This document shows, in pieces, positions 16,262-25,256 of a stretch of DNA of 64,000 nt (within the stretch, counting starts at the first letter, position 1; each line of letters begins with the position of its first letter). The notes below the pieces were generated by a model, which saw only the letters and a list, made by a program, of their open reading frames with translations, did not search any database and was not told the origin of the DNA. Both the position numbers and the translations under genes were made by a program. This stretch comes from Deltaproteobacteria bacterium (GTDB taxonomy: Bacteria; Desulfobacterota; Binatia; UBA1149; SPBQ01): positions 124,001 to 188,000 of the forward strand of contig JAJCZM010000044.1 of NCBI GenBank assembly GCA_029262375.1. Reading direction: 5' to 3'.

Positions 16262-16845
16262 CGACCGACAACCGCGTCGCGAAATTTCGCACTCAGCGCG
16301 CGCTCGCCGAGCCAGATACTGAGATACGCAGACGCGAAATCGTTGCCTTCTACGGTGATCAAGGATTCGCCGTTGAGCGCCAACTCCGTACCGACTCCCG
16401 GAGTGTAGGTCAGTGCATAGAAGTCGCCTGCGTCAACGTCCTCGTATGCACGGTGTAGTCGATCGATGCGCGCTTGCACGGTGGCGCGTCGCTCGGCCGA
16501 TAGGTTGCGCTGCAGGAACTCTTCCGCAGCCTCGATGAACTGCGCAGCCGTTATTGCGCGCGTGTAGTGTAGCTCAAGTCGCTTGGGAACATCCGTAAGG
16601 ACATCACGCGGCGCAACACGCTTGGGCAGATAGAGCCCGCCGACATAGACCTCAAAAAATCTGAGGTAGTAGACACGGCCGACGCCACGCAGTGGCAGCT
16701 CGGCATCGCCAACGCGTGCGTTCTCGGCGAACGAAACACCACCGAACTCGCGAGCGCCGACGCCTACGACGGCAACCGATGACATCGCGACCGACAAGAC
16801 AAAAATGAGTATCGGCCGGAACAGCGGCCGCCGTCGAACCGTCAT
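16258..16845 (-). CDS. Secreted chalcone isomerase-like protein
   Basis: 195 residues. An N-terminal signal sequence (basic MTVRRR, hydrophobic stretch to about residue 30, then GAREFGGVSF) targets the periplasm. The mature part matches the bacterial chalcone-isomerase-like domain (Chalcone_3): LRGVGRVYYLRFFEVYVGGLYLP, LELHYTRAITAAQF, YTPGVGTELALNGESL and the C-terminal IWLG. Bacterial members are not known to make flavonoids; fatty-acid binding is a proposed role. It follows the secernin gene by 3 bp, so the two are co-transcribed. Confidence 0.78.
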   Translation of the reverse strand: MTVRRRPLFRPILIFVLSVAMSSVAVVGVGAREFGGVSFAENARVGDAELPLRGVGRVYYLRFFEVYVGGLYLPKRVAPRDVLTDVPKRLELHYTRAITAAQFIEAAEEFLQRNLSAERRATVQARIDRLHRAYEDVDAGDFYALTYTPGVGTELALNGESLITVEGNDFASAYLSIWLGERALSAKFRDAVVGR

Positions 16846-16848
16846 AGC

Positions 16849-18183
16849 CTACGAAAGCTTGGCTTCGAGCTCATCGAGTTGTTCAGCAGTGGCGATCCAT
16901 GCCTCGTTCATGAACTCTTCGAGCAGTTCGGTGCGGTCCTCGCAGCCCGCCTCGAGATCGCCCATCTCAACCGCGGCTGCGATCTCTGCAGTGACCGCGT
17001 CGAGTTGCTGCTCGTAGGCCGCCCAATGGTCGAACACGAGCTGCGCGTTCTTGGCGCCGTCCTTCGCGACCAACTCCGATAGTCGCTTGAAGCGAAACCA
17101 CGCCGAGTCCGGCGACGGCTCCTTCTCGCCGGTGAGAAGAGCCTGCGGGATGTCGGCCTCGGGGAATACCGGCAGATATACCGACATGCACGGGTTGCCC
17201 AGCGCGATCCAGCAGGTCGTCAGCTCGTCCTCATCGGCTCCGAGTTCCACGATCATCGATGCGGTCGTCTGGCCGATTTCGCCGGCGTGCATGCACACGC
17301 TGAAATACTCCTCCGTGCTCGGATCGACGCCCGGACGGTAGATCTGGTCCTCTCCATAGTGATCGCGCAGCAACGCCTTGACGGCCGCGATATCGGCGGG
17401 CTTCCCTTCGGGCGCGAAGTCACAGGTGGAGCGATAACGGCCGGACGAAACGAAAGGCGGGATCGTGGTCGCGTCGCGGTAAGCAGCCGCGAAATCGAAC
17501 CGCTCGCCCTCGTGCTGCCACCAGCCCTGCTCGCGCGCGTGCGCTTCACAGTTGTCGGATATGCGATCCCATTCGGTACCGATCGTCGTGTGGTTCGATG
17601 CACTCGCACGATCCGTAAAACGCCGAAGGGCCCAATTGCGCCCCGAAGCCTCGAGCAGGAACCCACTCGTCCCGTCCGCCAGCAGAAAGGAATTGTTGTA
17701 CGGCCAGTCGACCGCGTCGTAGCCGGAACCGCCCTGACCGTGCTCTTCGATCAAGTCGATGATTACCTCGGCCGCAGCTTCCGCGGTCGCACCACGCTCG
17801 AGACCGAGCCGTACGAGGTCCATCCCGAGTAGACCGGTGCTCGGCACCGGATCGCGCGTGTAGATCGTGTGGTTGCCGATGGCCACACCATGTTCATTCA
17901 CGCCGTGTTCGCAGCCCCACAACCAGTGCGGTCTGGATCCGAGAAAACCATACGACTGCTCGACCTGATCGATCTCGATGTAGGTGCAGCGCAGTCGGTC
18001 GCCCGCCGCATGATTCGCCGAAGGAACCTGCACCAACGGCTGACTTTCATGATCAGGACGATCGCTGTTCTTGGCGAAGATGGGCCGTTCCCCACGAACG
18101 TAAGGCGGAAAGAGCACAAGGCTGTCGCACGATACTCGATAGGGCGCGTCCCTCGCGTCCTTCACCTGTTTCATTCTTCTCAT
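16849..18183 (-). CDS. Secernin-like peptidase (family C69)
   Basis: 444 residues. The N-terminal region has the conserved Cys19 (RVSCDSLV) followed by FAKNSDRP, the C69 hallmark in which the cysteine becomes the N-terminal nucleophile after loss of a short propeptide. WGCEHGVNEHGVAIGN and GLLGMDLVRLGLERG are also secernin-like. A dipeptidase or amidohydrolase activity is expected; the natural substrate of bacterial secernins is not defined. The ATG has a GGAGGA site ten bases upstream. It lies 18 bp after the radical SAM gene on the same strand and 3 bp before the chalcone-isomerase-like gene. Confidence 0.85.
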   Translation of the reverse strand: MRRMKQVKDARDAPYRVSCDSLVLFPPYVRGERPIFAKNSDRPDHESQPLVQVPSANHAAGDRLRCTYIEIDQVEQSYGFLGSRPHWLWGCEHGVNEHGVAIGNHTIYTRDPVPSTGLLGMDLVRLGLERGATAEAAAEVIIDLIEEHGQGGSGYDAVDWPYNNSFLLADGTSGFLLEASGRNWALRRFTDRASASNHTTIGTEWDRISDNCEAHAREQGWWQHEGERFDFAAAYRDATTIPPFVSSGRYRSTCDFAPEGKPADIAAVKALLRDHYGEDQIYRPGVDPSTEEYFSVCMHAGEIGQTTASMIVELGADEDELTTCWIALGNPCMSVYLPVFPEADIPQALLTGEKEPSPDSAWFRFKRLSELVAKDGAKNAQLVFDHWAAYEQQLDAVTAEIAAAVEMGDLEAGCEDRTELLEEFMNEAWIATAEQLDELEAKLS

Positions 18184-18201
18184 GATCTGAACTTCCTCCG
18201 C

Positions 18202-19929
18202 TCAACAGGCACCGCAGGTGTGACACGTGGCGACGTCGCAGGGCTCGGTCTCACGCTCACTTAGCGCGCGACGGCGCTCCAGCCAAAGGTACGACTTCTC
18301 GATGTGATGATCGACGAAATCCCACGGGAACAATGCGTTTTGATCGTACTCGCGAGTTACGAAGCGGTCGGGATCGACGTCGACACCCGCCAGTTCACCA
18401 CGGCGTGCAGACTGAAGCACTTGCCACCAGCCGCGTTCGTCGCGAGCAAGCGCCTCGACGATCGCCGCGACGCGTCGATCACCACGCGACAGAAGCGTTT
18501 GTAGGTAAGCCTCGCGCGGCGATTCGCTCTCGAATTGTGTGTTCGGCAACCGCCCTATCAACTTGCGCAATCGTGCGAGTCGCTTCTGCGCGTCACTGAC
18601 GGGCACCATTGCGTCCCACTGGAACGGCGTCCATGGCTTTGGAACGAACGGATTGGCCGAAACTTTAATCCGCCCCACCCTACCGCGCTTGCGACCGTGG
18701 CCCACGACCAGCTCACGGATCTTGACGGTCAAATCGAAGATGCCCTCGAGATCGTCATCGGTCTCGGTGGGCAGCGCACACATGAAATATAGCTTGAGCG
18801 ACTCGACTCCGTCGCCGACCATGAGATCGGTCGCGCGAAGGATCTCCGCTTCATTCAGATTCTTGTTGATCACGCGGCGCATGCGCTCAGAACCCGCTTC
18901 GGGGGCGATGGTGACCGATTGTGTACCACTCGTGCCCAGCGCGCGCGCCAATCGCGGCGACACGACATCTGCCTTCAGCGATGAGGGCGAAACGCGCCCG
19001 CCCTCACCAGCAACGCGCTCGCACGTTGATGCGATCCCCGGGTGGCTGGCCATCTCGGCGCCGACGAGGCCGATTGTCTTCGAGTGCTGCAAGCCTGCAA
19101 GAGCGTCGGCGGTAACCGACTCGGCGCTGCGATGGCGGACCGGTCGGTACATGAAGCCGGCAGCACAAAACCGACAACCCCATTCACAGCCGCGACTGGC
19201 CTCGACGAGATAGTAGTCACCGAATACCGAGTCCGGTGCGATGACGTTCGTGTGTACTGCGGCAGTGTCCAGGTCGGCCACGTAGCGCCGCCGGACGTGG
19301 CCGTAACTAGGCGCGCCGTCGTTGCGCTCGAATGCGACCAGATCGCCGTCTTCGTAGCGCGGCTCGAACTGTCCGGGTAGATAGGCGCCTTCAGTGGCCG
19401 CGATAGCGGCAAGAATGTCCTCTCGACCGGCCGGACCACCAGGCCCGATGCCGGCAAAGGCCTCCGGGATCATCTCTTCTCCCTCACCGATCAAGAAGGC
19501 ATCGAAGAATGGCGCGACGGGTTCCGGGTTCAGAAAAGTGGCCGGGCCACCCGCAATGAGCAACGGCCACGAACGTCCCGAACGCGCTCGATCTTCGGCG
19601 CGGGCAGGAATCCCGGCCTGATCGAGCATGCGAATGATGTTGGGATAGTCGCTTTCAAACGAAAGCGAGAACGCGATGACGTCAAACTCAGCGATGCCGC
19701 GCTCGCCCTCGAAACTACGCAGTCCGCCCGCGTCACGTGGGTCGGGATCCGCATCGCCGAGAAAGGCGCGCTCGCAAAGCATACCCGGCTGGGTGGCCAG
19801 AATTCGATAGACGGCCTGGAAGCCCAGGTTCGCCATGGCAACCCGGTAGGTGTTTGGATAGGCGAGGCAAACCGACACGTTGCCGGTCGCGTTGGGGCGA
19901 AATAGGAGCTTCTCGGGAGATTCGTGCAA
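18202..19929 (-). CDS. B12-type radical SAM protein (TIGR03960-like)
   Basis: 575 residues. An N-terminal Rossmann-like part resembling a B12-binding domain (SVCLAYPNTYRVAMANLG, FSLSFESDYPNI, LLIAGGPATFLNPEP) precedes the radical SAM core. The core has the cluster motif CEWGCRFC (Cys248, 252, 255) in VEASRGCEWGC, followed by FMYRPVRHRS and ...IAPEAGSERMRRVINK. The extreme C-terminus has four more cysteines (CDVATCHTCGAC), perhaps for another metal. The family is widespread but uncharacterised; tRNA or cofactor modification is a guess. The only in-frame start before the domain is a TTG at 19929. Upstream of the secernin gene in an apparent operon. Confidence 0.85.
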   Translation of the reverse strand: MHESPEKLLFRPNATGNVSVCLAYPNTYRVAMANLGFQAVYRILATQPGMLCERAFLGDADPDPRDAGGLRSFEGERGIAEFDVIAFSLSFESDYPNIIRMLDQAGIPARAEDRARSGRSWPLLIAGGPATFLNPEPVAPFFDAFLIGEGEEMIPEAFAGIGPGGPAGREDILAAIAATEGAYLPGQFEPRYEDGDLVAFERNDGAPSYGHVRRRYVADLDTAAVHTNVIAPDSVFGDYYLVEASRGCEWGCRFCAAGFMYRPVRHRSAESVTADALAGLQHSKTIGLVGAEMASHPGIASTCERVAGEGGRVSPSSLKADVVSPRLARALGTSGTQSVTIAPEAGSERMRRVINKNLNEAEILRATDLMVGDGVESLKLYFMCALPTETDDDLEGIFDLTVKIRELVVGHGRKRGRVGRIKVSANPFVPKPWTPFQWDAMVPVSDAQKRLARLRKLIGRLPNTQFESESPREAYLQTLLSRGDRRVAAIVEALARDERGWWQVLQSARRGELAGVDVDPDRFVTREYDQNALFPWDFVDHHIEKSYLWLERRRALSERETEPCDVATCHTCGAC

Positions 19930-20022
19930 GATCGGGATGGACTATATCGAGCCTCAGCCCCAATAGAAAAAGGCGCGGATCTGGGCACACCCTGCCCAGG
20001 TGGATTGCCCTGAAGGCTCGCC

Positions 20023-21480
20023 GTGTGTGAAAGTGGCGGCGTGCGGACACTTCTCTCGATTGCCGCTGGTGTATTGACGACGATGGTCGCGCCCATCGTC
20101 GCAGCGGACCTTCTCGATACCTCGCCGTCATTCCACATCGAACATATCGGCTACGAGTACGATTTCGCGCTCGAGGTCGCCGCCACCGGTAACGGTTTCG
20201 TCGTCGTCTGGGACGAATACGACAGCGCCGAGGGACCAACCGCGGTCCGTGGTGCGCGGGTCGGTGTCGATCTCGACGACGGCGCTTGCTGCGGGTTCAC
20301 CGTCGCAAGCGGGACCGAATACTTCGAGGGCGCCAGATCTCCGTCCGTCGCTGAGTTCTCCGACGGAGGCTTTATCGTCACGTGGACCAGCTATTTCGAT
20401 GAAACCGAGATCCGCGCTCAGCGCTTCGACGAAGCGGCGACGACGGCTGGTACCGAGTTCGTCATTGGCGGTAGCAGCGTCGGCCTTCGCGACGACGCTG
20501 TGGTTGCGACCGCCGGCGACGGCGGCTTCCTGGTAGCGTGGAGGGCCTCGACGATGGCAGGGTCCGAGATCCGCGCCGTCCGTTACGACGAAGATGCCAT
20601 CGCGCAAGGCGGTTTGATCACCGCCAGTGCCGGCGGCTCCACGGACGTCCGTCGAACCATGGCCGCGTCGGGCGGTAGCGACGGTAGCTTCGTCGTCGTC
20701 TGGAACGCAGGCTACACCTACGAAACCGGAGCGGCGGGCGGGTACTACCCATACACCCGCGTCGAGGGGCGCGGTCGCGTGATTGCTCCCGATGGGAGCA
20801 CACCGGACCCCATTTTCTCTGCCGGCGGGCAGTACGGCTTGAAGGTAAGGCATCTTGTAGACGACGGCTTCGTCGTCGCTTGGTCGGACAGTTACCGCAG
20901 CTACGACGTCTATCCGGCACCGCTCAATACGTACGCCCGAATACGCCGGACGGACGGCAGCGTAGACTCTCTCCAGGTCAGTGAGCGGCGAGGCGACGAC
21001 GCCGATGGAGCCGACGTCGCGCTGGCACCGTCAGGCGACGGCGGCTTCGTCGTGGCCTGGTCACACACGACGGCAGACAGTTACGTAGTCACCGACAGCG
21101 CAGACGTGTTGGTACAACAGGTCGCCGGAACCGGCGTGCACGAGGGAAAGGCCGTTCCACTCGACGTTAGAGATCAATCGCGGCCGCCGATCGCTCCCGC
21201 GCTCGCCGTCGCCGACGACCGCGCACTGGTCGCGTGGATCGACGACAACGAAATTCGAGGACAGATTCTAACCATCGTGGGCGAGGTGGTCTGCGCCGAC
21301 GCGAACCGCGACGGTTCGATCTCGTCTACCGACGCGCTGATCGCGCTCACGACGGCCGTTGGGATCGGCTACTGCAGCCGATTGCTCTGCGATGCGGACG
21401 GGGACGGCGCAACGGATGCTACCGACGCACTGATCATTCTGAAAGCAGCCGTCGGCGCGATCGACGCGCCGACGTGTTGA
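20023..21480 (+). CDS. Secreted repeat protein with C-terminal dockerin/EF-hand repeats
   Basis: 485 residues. Signal peptide at the N-terminus (SIAAGVLTTMVAPIVAAD). The body has about seven repeats built on G-F-V-V-x-W (NGFVVVWDEYD, GGFIVTWTSYFD, GGFLVAWRAS, GSFVVVWNAG, DGFVVAWSDS, GGFVVAWSHT, RALVAWID), a pattern expected for a seven-bladed beta-propeller. The end holds two Ca-binding dockerin type I-like repeats, DANRDGSISSTDALIAL and DADGDGATDATDALIIL. GTG starts at 20023 (AAGG upstream) or 20041. It is an extracellular or surface protein of unknown role; a cohesin partner is not in the window. Divergent from the radical SAM gene. Confidence 0.75.
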   Translation: MCESGGVRTLLSIAAGVLTTMVAPIVAADLLDTSPSFHIEHIGYEYDFALEVAATGNGFVVVWDEYDSAEGPTAVRGARVGVDLDDGACCGFTVASGTEYFEGARSPSVAEFSDGGFIVTWTSYFDETEIRAQRFDEAATTAGTEFVIGGSSVGLRDDAVVATAGDGGFLVAWRASTMAGSEIRAVRYDEDAIAQGGLITASAGGSTDVRRTMAASGGSDGSFVVVWNAGYTYETGAAGGYYPYTRVEGRGRVIAPDGSTPDPIFSAGGQYGLKVRHLVDDGFVVAWSDSYRSYDVYPAPLNTYARIRRTDGSVDSLQVSERRGDDADGADVALAPSGDGGFVVAWSHTTADSYVVTDSADVLVQQVAGTGVHEGKAVPLDVRDQSRPPIAPALAVADDRALVAWIDDNEIRGQILTIVGEVVCADANRDGSISSTDALIALTTAVGIGYCSRLLCDADGDGATDATDALIILKAAVGAIDAPTC

Positions 21481-21576
21481 GGATTGGTTGCCAGATAGCG
21501 AGTGACGCGTTGGGACGCTGAGATCTAGATCGGACGTCCGGTTCTCGGTTGCGCCACCGCGCTGCGGCACAGCAAA

Positions 21577-22587
21577 CTACCAGCCCGCCTGATGGATCTC
21601 GCGAATCAATTCGCCCGCCGTCTGAATTCGGCCTGCGGGCTCTTTGTCGAGACAGGCCATGCAGAGTTCCTCGAGGCGCTTGGGGATCTCAAAAGACGAC
21701 ACGGCGCTTGGTGGCTCAGGAGTGGATTCCAGAATTTCTTCGAGCGCCTTGTCGACGGTTTCCCCCTTGACGAGAATTTGTCCTGAGAGGAGCTCGTGAA
21801 GCACGACCCCGAGCGTGTAGATGTCGGTTCGATGATCAATATCGGAGTCGCCTCGTACCTGCTCCGGCGACATGTAAGTTGCGGTTCCCTGGAGATTTCC
21901 CTGACCCGTGATCGTCGAGTCCACTGCGGTGGTATTCGTCGTGGCCGACTCCTGATCCTCGGGCGCGGACTTACCCTCGGGATCCCAAACCTTCGCAAGC
22001 CCCCAATCGAGTAACAACACTTCGCCGAACGGACCTGCCAAGATGTTCTCGGGCTTGACGTCACGGTGGGCCACACCGTGGCTGTGTGCGTACTCGAGTG
22101 CGTGCGCCACTTGGATGATGACGTCGATCAGCTGAGACAGATCGTAGCGCTCTCGGTAGTCGAAGATCTCACGCAGCGTGTAGCCGTGCACGAGTTTCAT
22201 CGTGAAGTAGTAGTTGCCACGTGGATCGCGCCCTAGTTCATAGGTGGGCACGATGTTCGGATGCTGCAAGCAGGCCGTCACCCGCGCTTCACGCAGGAAG
22301 CGCTTCTGTTCTACTACATCGTCCTTGAACTCCGGCTTGAGGGACTTGTAGCAAATCACGCGCGCGAGGTGCAGATCCTTACAAGACTGAATGATGGACT
22401 TGCCGCCGCGTGCGATGGTCTTGAAGTACGCGTAGCGGGTGCGGATATTGATGCGCTCGGGCAGCTCTCGGTCCGTATCCTCCAGGTACAGGATCGGATA
22501 CTCGTCCTTAGGTGGTTCAGGGAATCGGTTCATCAGAATGGGGCCCGGCGCGCGTGTTACAGCTGGCTCGCCATAGCGCGAGACCAT
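21577..22587 (-). CDS. Ser/Thr protein kinase with atypical glycine loop
   Basis: About 336 residues. Eukaryote-like kinase domain: ATP-site Lys81, helix C Glu100, catalytic loop HRDVKPEN (Asp176), DWG in place of DFG (Asp194), GTATYMSPEQ, and DIYTLGVVLHELL. The glycine-rich loop is degenerate (ARGGKSIIQS instead of GxGxxGxV). No membrane helix or sensor follows; the C-terminus ends just after the kinase fold. The frame is open to 22761, but the ATG at 22587, preceded by GGTGGGAT, is a better start; ATG 22533 is another option. Divergent from the GSII glutamine synthetase. Substrates are unknown. Confidence 0.82.
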   Translation of the reverse strand: MVSRYGEPAVTRAPGPILMNRFPEPPKDEYPILYLEDTDRELPERINIRTRYAYFKTIARGGKSIIQSCKDLHLARVICYKSLKPEFKDDVVEQKRFLREARVTACLQHPNIVPTYELGRDPRGNYYFTMKLVHGYTLREIFDYRERYDLSQLIDVIIQVAHALEYAHSHGVAHRDVKPENILAGPFGEVLLLDWGLAKVWDPEGKSAPEDQESATTNTTAVDSTITGQGNLQGTATYMSPEQVRGDSDIDHRTDIYTLGVVLHELLSGQILVKGETVDKALEEILESTPEPPSAVSSFEIPKRLEELCMACLDKEPAGRIQTAGELIREIHQAGW

Positions 22588-22879
22588 TATCCCACCAGTT
22601 GGGATCGGACACGAGTCGTACGGAGAGATTCGCTGCATACAAAATAGTCGTTGCACCCAAATTGGGCACGGAATCGCGGCCGACGACGGCAAGATCATCC
22701 GGTGCACGGCAACAACTGCTAGTGAATTCGCGGCCGAGCGCGCATCCGATTGCTCTGGCATCAGGGTTGCTTAAATGTAGCCAGCGCCGCGAGGCATAAG
22801 CCCGACTTGGGGCGTCAAGGAGCTCGACGAGCAACATCGTCCAGGTCCTCACCAACTATATTTAGGAGCGAATCAGCAG

Positions 22880-23890
22880 ATGAAGACAAAGCTTGAGTAC
22901 ATTTGGCTGGACGGATCCCGGCCGACTCAGAGCCTACGCGGCAAGACTCGTGTTGAGTCCGATTTCAGTGGCAAACTCGAGGACTGCCCGATGTGGAACT
23001 TCGACGGCAGCTCGACCGAGCAAGCCGAAGGCAACGCATCCGACTGCCTGTTGAAGCCGGTCGCGATAGTCCCGGACCCCGGCCGCAAAAACGCGTACCT
23101 CGTGATGACCGAGGTGCTCAATTCGGACGGCACGCCGCACGAGTCGAACGGTCGCGCCACCATCGAAGACGACGACGAGGATTTCTGGTTCGGCTTCGAG
23201 CAGGAATATTTCCTTTGGGATACGCAATCCAACTTGCCTCCGGGCTTCCCACTCGGAGGCTATCCTCCGCCGCAGGGCCCGTACTACTGCTCGGTCGGCG
23301 CCGCGAATGCGTTCGGTCGTGAAGTCATCGAGGAACACCTCGACCAATGCCTCGAAGCAGGTATCAACGTCGAAGGCATCAACGGCGAAGTAGCGGCCGG
23401 CCAGTGGGAATTCCAGGTGTTCGCAAAAAGCGCCGCACGCGCCGGTGACGAGACGTGGCTTGCCCGCTATATTCTCGAACGCGTCGCTGAGGAACACGGC
23501 TACGGCATCAACTGGCATCCGAAACCTCTCGGCGAAACCGACTGGAACGGATCCGGCATGCACGCCAACTTCTCCAACGGCGCGATGCGCGAGTCGGGGA
23601 AAGAAGAAACTTTCACCACGATCTGCGAGGGTTTCGCCAAGCAGATCAAACGTCACATATCGGTCTATGGTGCGGACAACCACCGCCGCCTGACCGGTGC
23701 GCACGAGACACAGTCGATCGACAAGTTCAGCTACGGCGTATCCGATCGTGGTGCATCGATCCGCATCCCGATCACAACGGTTGAAGATGGTTGGAAGGGC
23801 CGGTTGGAAGACCGTCGTCCGGCCTCAAACGCCGATCCGTACAAGGTTGCTGCCGCGATCGTGAAAACGACCAAGGAAGCACTGGGCTAG
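22880..23890 (+). CDS. glnII: Glutamine synthetase type II (eukaryote-like)
   Basis: 336 residues. ATP-dependent amidation of glutamate. It is the short GSII type, not the ~470-residue GSI: it begins KLEYIWLDGS, has MWNFDGSSTEQAEG, FGFEQEYFLWD, GGYPPPQGPYYCSVG, GQWEFQV, and ends with RIP...GWKGRLEDRRPASNADPY. GSII has no Tyr-adenylylation site and is not controlled by GlnE. Known bacterial carriers include rhizobia, Frankia and Streptomyces, so an acquired origin is possible here. AGGAG lies eleven bases before the ATG and TATATT at 22856, too close to the start to be a normal -10. It is monocistronic; a strong hairpin follows. Confidence 0.94.
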   Translation: MKTKLEYIWLDGSRPTQSLRGKTRVESDFSGKLEDCPMWNFDGSSTEQAEGNASDCLLKPVAIVPDPGRKNAYLVMTEVLNSDGTPHESNGRATIEDDDEDFWFGFEQEYFLWDTQSNLPPGFPLGGYPPPQGPYYCSVGAANAFGREVIEEHLDQCLEAGINVEGINGEVAAGQWEFQVFAKSAARAGDETWLARYILERVAEEHGYGINWHPKPLGETDWNGSGMHANFSNGAMRESGKEETFTTICEGFAKQIKRHISVYGADNHRRLTGAHETQSIDKFSYGVSDRGASIRIPITTVEDGWKGRLEDRRPASNADPYKVAAAIVKTTKEALG

Positions 23891-23900
23891 TAAAGCTTGC

Positions 23901-23941
23901 GGCGACCGCGCAGCGGCTGTTTCCAGCGCTGCGCGGTCGCC
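23901..23941. terminator. Perfect 15-bp hairpin between glnII and ftsZ
   Basis: GGCGACCGCGCAGCG (23901-23915) is perfectly complementary to CGCTGCGCGGTCGCC (23927-23941) with an 11-base loop. It sits between convergent glnII and ftsZ, so it probably ends transcripts from both sides, although there is no U tract. Confidence 0.7.
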
Positions 23942-23972
23942 GATGAGTGATCGCCGCGACGAGTGCGGGCGC

Positions 23973-25214
23973 TTAGTTCCCTCGCAGACGCGACGCTCTG
24001 TTGCGCCACCTTCTCAGATACGCAGGGATATCGATCGACTCTTCGCGATCGTCGTCCAACACATCTTCGAACGCGAAGTCTTCCTGCGACGCTTCTTCTG
24101 CAGCCGAAAGTCCACCACGCCGTGCGGTCTTCGCCGCAGCAACTTCATCGGCAACCGGCGAATCGGGCGAATCGTCGAGCAGCACGCGAGCCGGCGTTTC
24201 TCTGACCGCAGCCGGGCGTGTTTCGCGCGGACGCGTCATACCCGGAACGTCGGTAGCTTCGTCACCAACACCAGTCGCAATGACGGTAACGCGTACTTCG
24301 TCTTCAAGCCCGCCGTCATGCACGAGACCGACGATGATATTCGCATCCTCGTGGGCCTGCGTCTGAATCAGATCGACGGCATCGTTCATCTCTTGGATAC
24401 CGAAGTCTTCGCTGGCGGTGATGTTGACCAGCACGCCGTGCGCGCCGCCGATCGAAACATCTTCTAGTAACGGGCTCGAGATGGCCGCGTTCGCGGCGTC
24501 AACCGCACGCGTATCGCCCGTACCTACGCCGGCGCCCATCATTGCCATGCCCATCTCGGCCATGATCGTACGTACGTCAGCAAAGTCGACGTTGATCAGA
24601 CCCGGCTCAGTAATGATCTGCGAGATGCCTCGCACGGCTTGGAGCAATACGTCATCGGCTTCCGAGAACGCTTCCATGGCCGTCGTCGAACGGCCGGAAA
24701 TCTCGATCAGTCGCTGATTAGGAATCGCGATGAGGGTATCGACGGCTGCGCGCAGCTCTCGGATACCGTCGCTTGCCTGACGCTGACGCTTGCTGCCCTC
24801 GAATATGAAGGGCTTCGTCACGACGCCGACCGTCAACGCGCCCAGGTCTTTCGCGATACGCGCGACGACGGGCGCTGCGCCGGTACCGGTACCGCCGCCC
24901 ATACCTGCGGTGACGAACACCATGTCGGCGTTGACCAGTTCCTCGCGCAAGAGTTCCTCTTGCTCGAGGGCGGCCTTGCGGCCAATTTCGGGATTCGCGC
25001 CTGCGCCGAGCCCTTTGGTGAGCTCAACGCCCAATTGAATCTTGATCGGCGCTTCGTTGACACCCAACGCCTGGGCATCAGTGTTGGCGATCACGAAGTC
25101 CACGCCGCCTAGACCGGCGCGGATCATGGTGTTGATTGCGTTTCCGCCCCCACCGCCGACGCCGATCACTACGATTCGCGCGGTACTATCGCTCGCGCCA
25201 ACCAGTTCGATCAT
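23973..25214 (-). CDS. ftsZ: Cell division protein FtsZ
   Basis: 413 residues. Tubulin-like GTPase that forms the division ring. It has [14 protein letters not shown], the tubulin signature [15 protein letters not shown], the T7 loop [11 protein letters not shown], a disordered linker (about residues 320-390), and the conserved C-terminal peptide DIPAYLRR that binds FtsA and other partners. A basic extension [12 protein letters not shown] follows the peptide. Strong GGAGG/GAGGA sites precede the ATG. It is the last gene of the dcw cluster, 42 bp after ftsA, and is followed by a perfect hairpin. Confidence 0.98.
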   Translation of the reverse strand: MIELVGASDSTARIVVIGVGGGGGNAINTMIRAGLGGVDFVIANTDAQALGVNEAPIKIQLGVELTKGLGAGANPEIGRKAALEQEELLREELVNADMVFVTAGMGGGTGTGAAPVVARIAKDLGALTVGVVTKPFIFEGSKRQRQASDGIRELRAAVDTLIAIPNQRLIEISGRSTTAMEAFSEADDVLLQAVRGISQIITEPGLINVDFADVRTIMAEMGMAMMGAGVGTGDTRAVDAANAAISSPLLEDVSIGGAHGVLVNITASEDFGIQEMNDAVDLIQTQAHEDANIIVGLVHDGGLEDEVRVTVIATGVGDEATDVPGMTRPRETRPAAVRETPARVLLDDSPDSPVADEVAAAKTARRGGLSAAEEASQEDFAFEDVLDDDREESIDIPAYLRRWRNRASRLRGN

Positions 25215-25256
25215 TCCTCTACCTCCACAACAACAACGACATCACACGATACCAGG

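Noticed and set aside
22856..22861. TATATT before glnII as a -10 box
   Set aside because: Transcription would start about 12 nt before the ATG and lose the AGGAG ribosome site; no -35 at a suitable distance.
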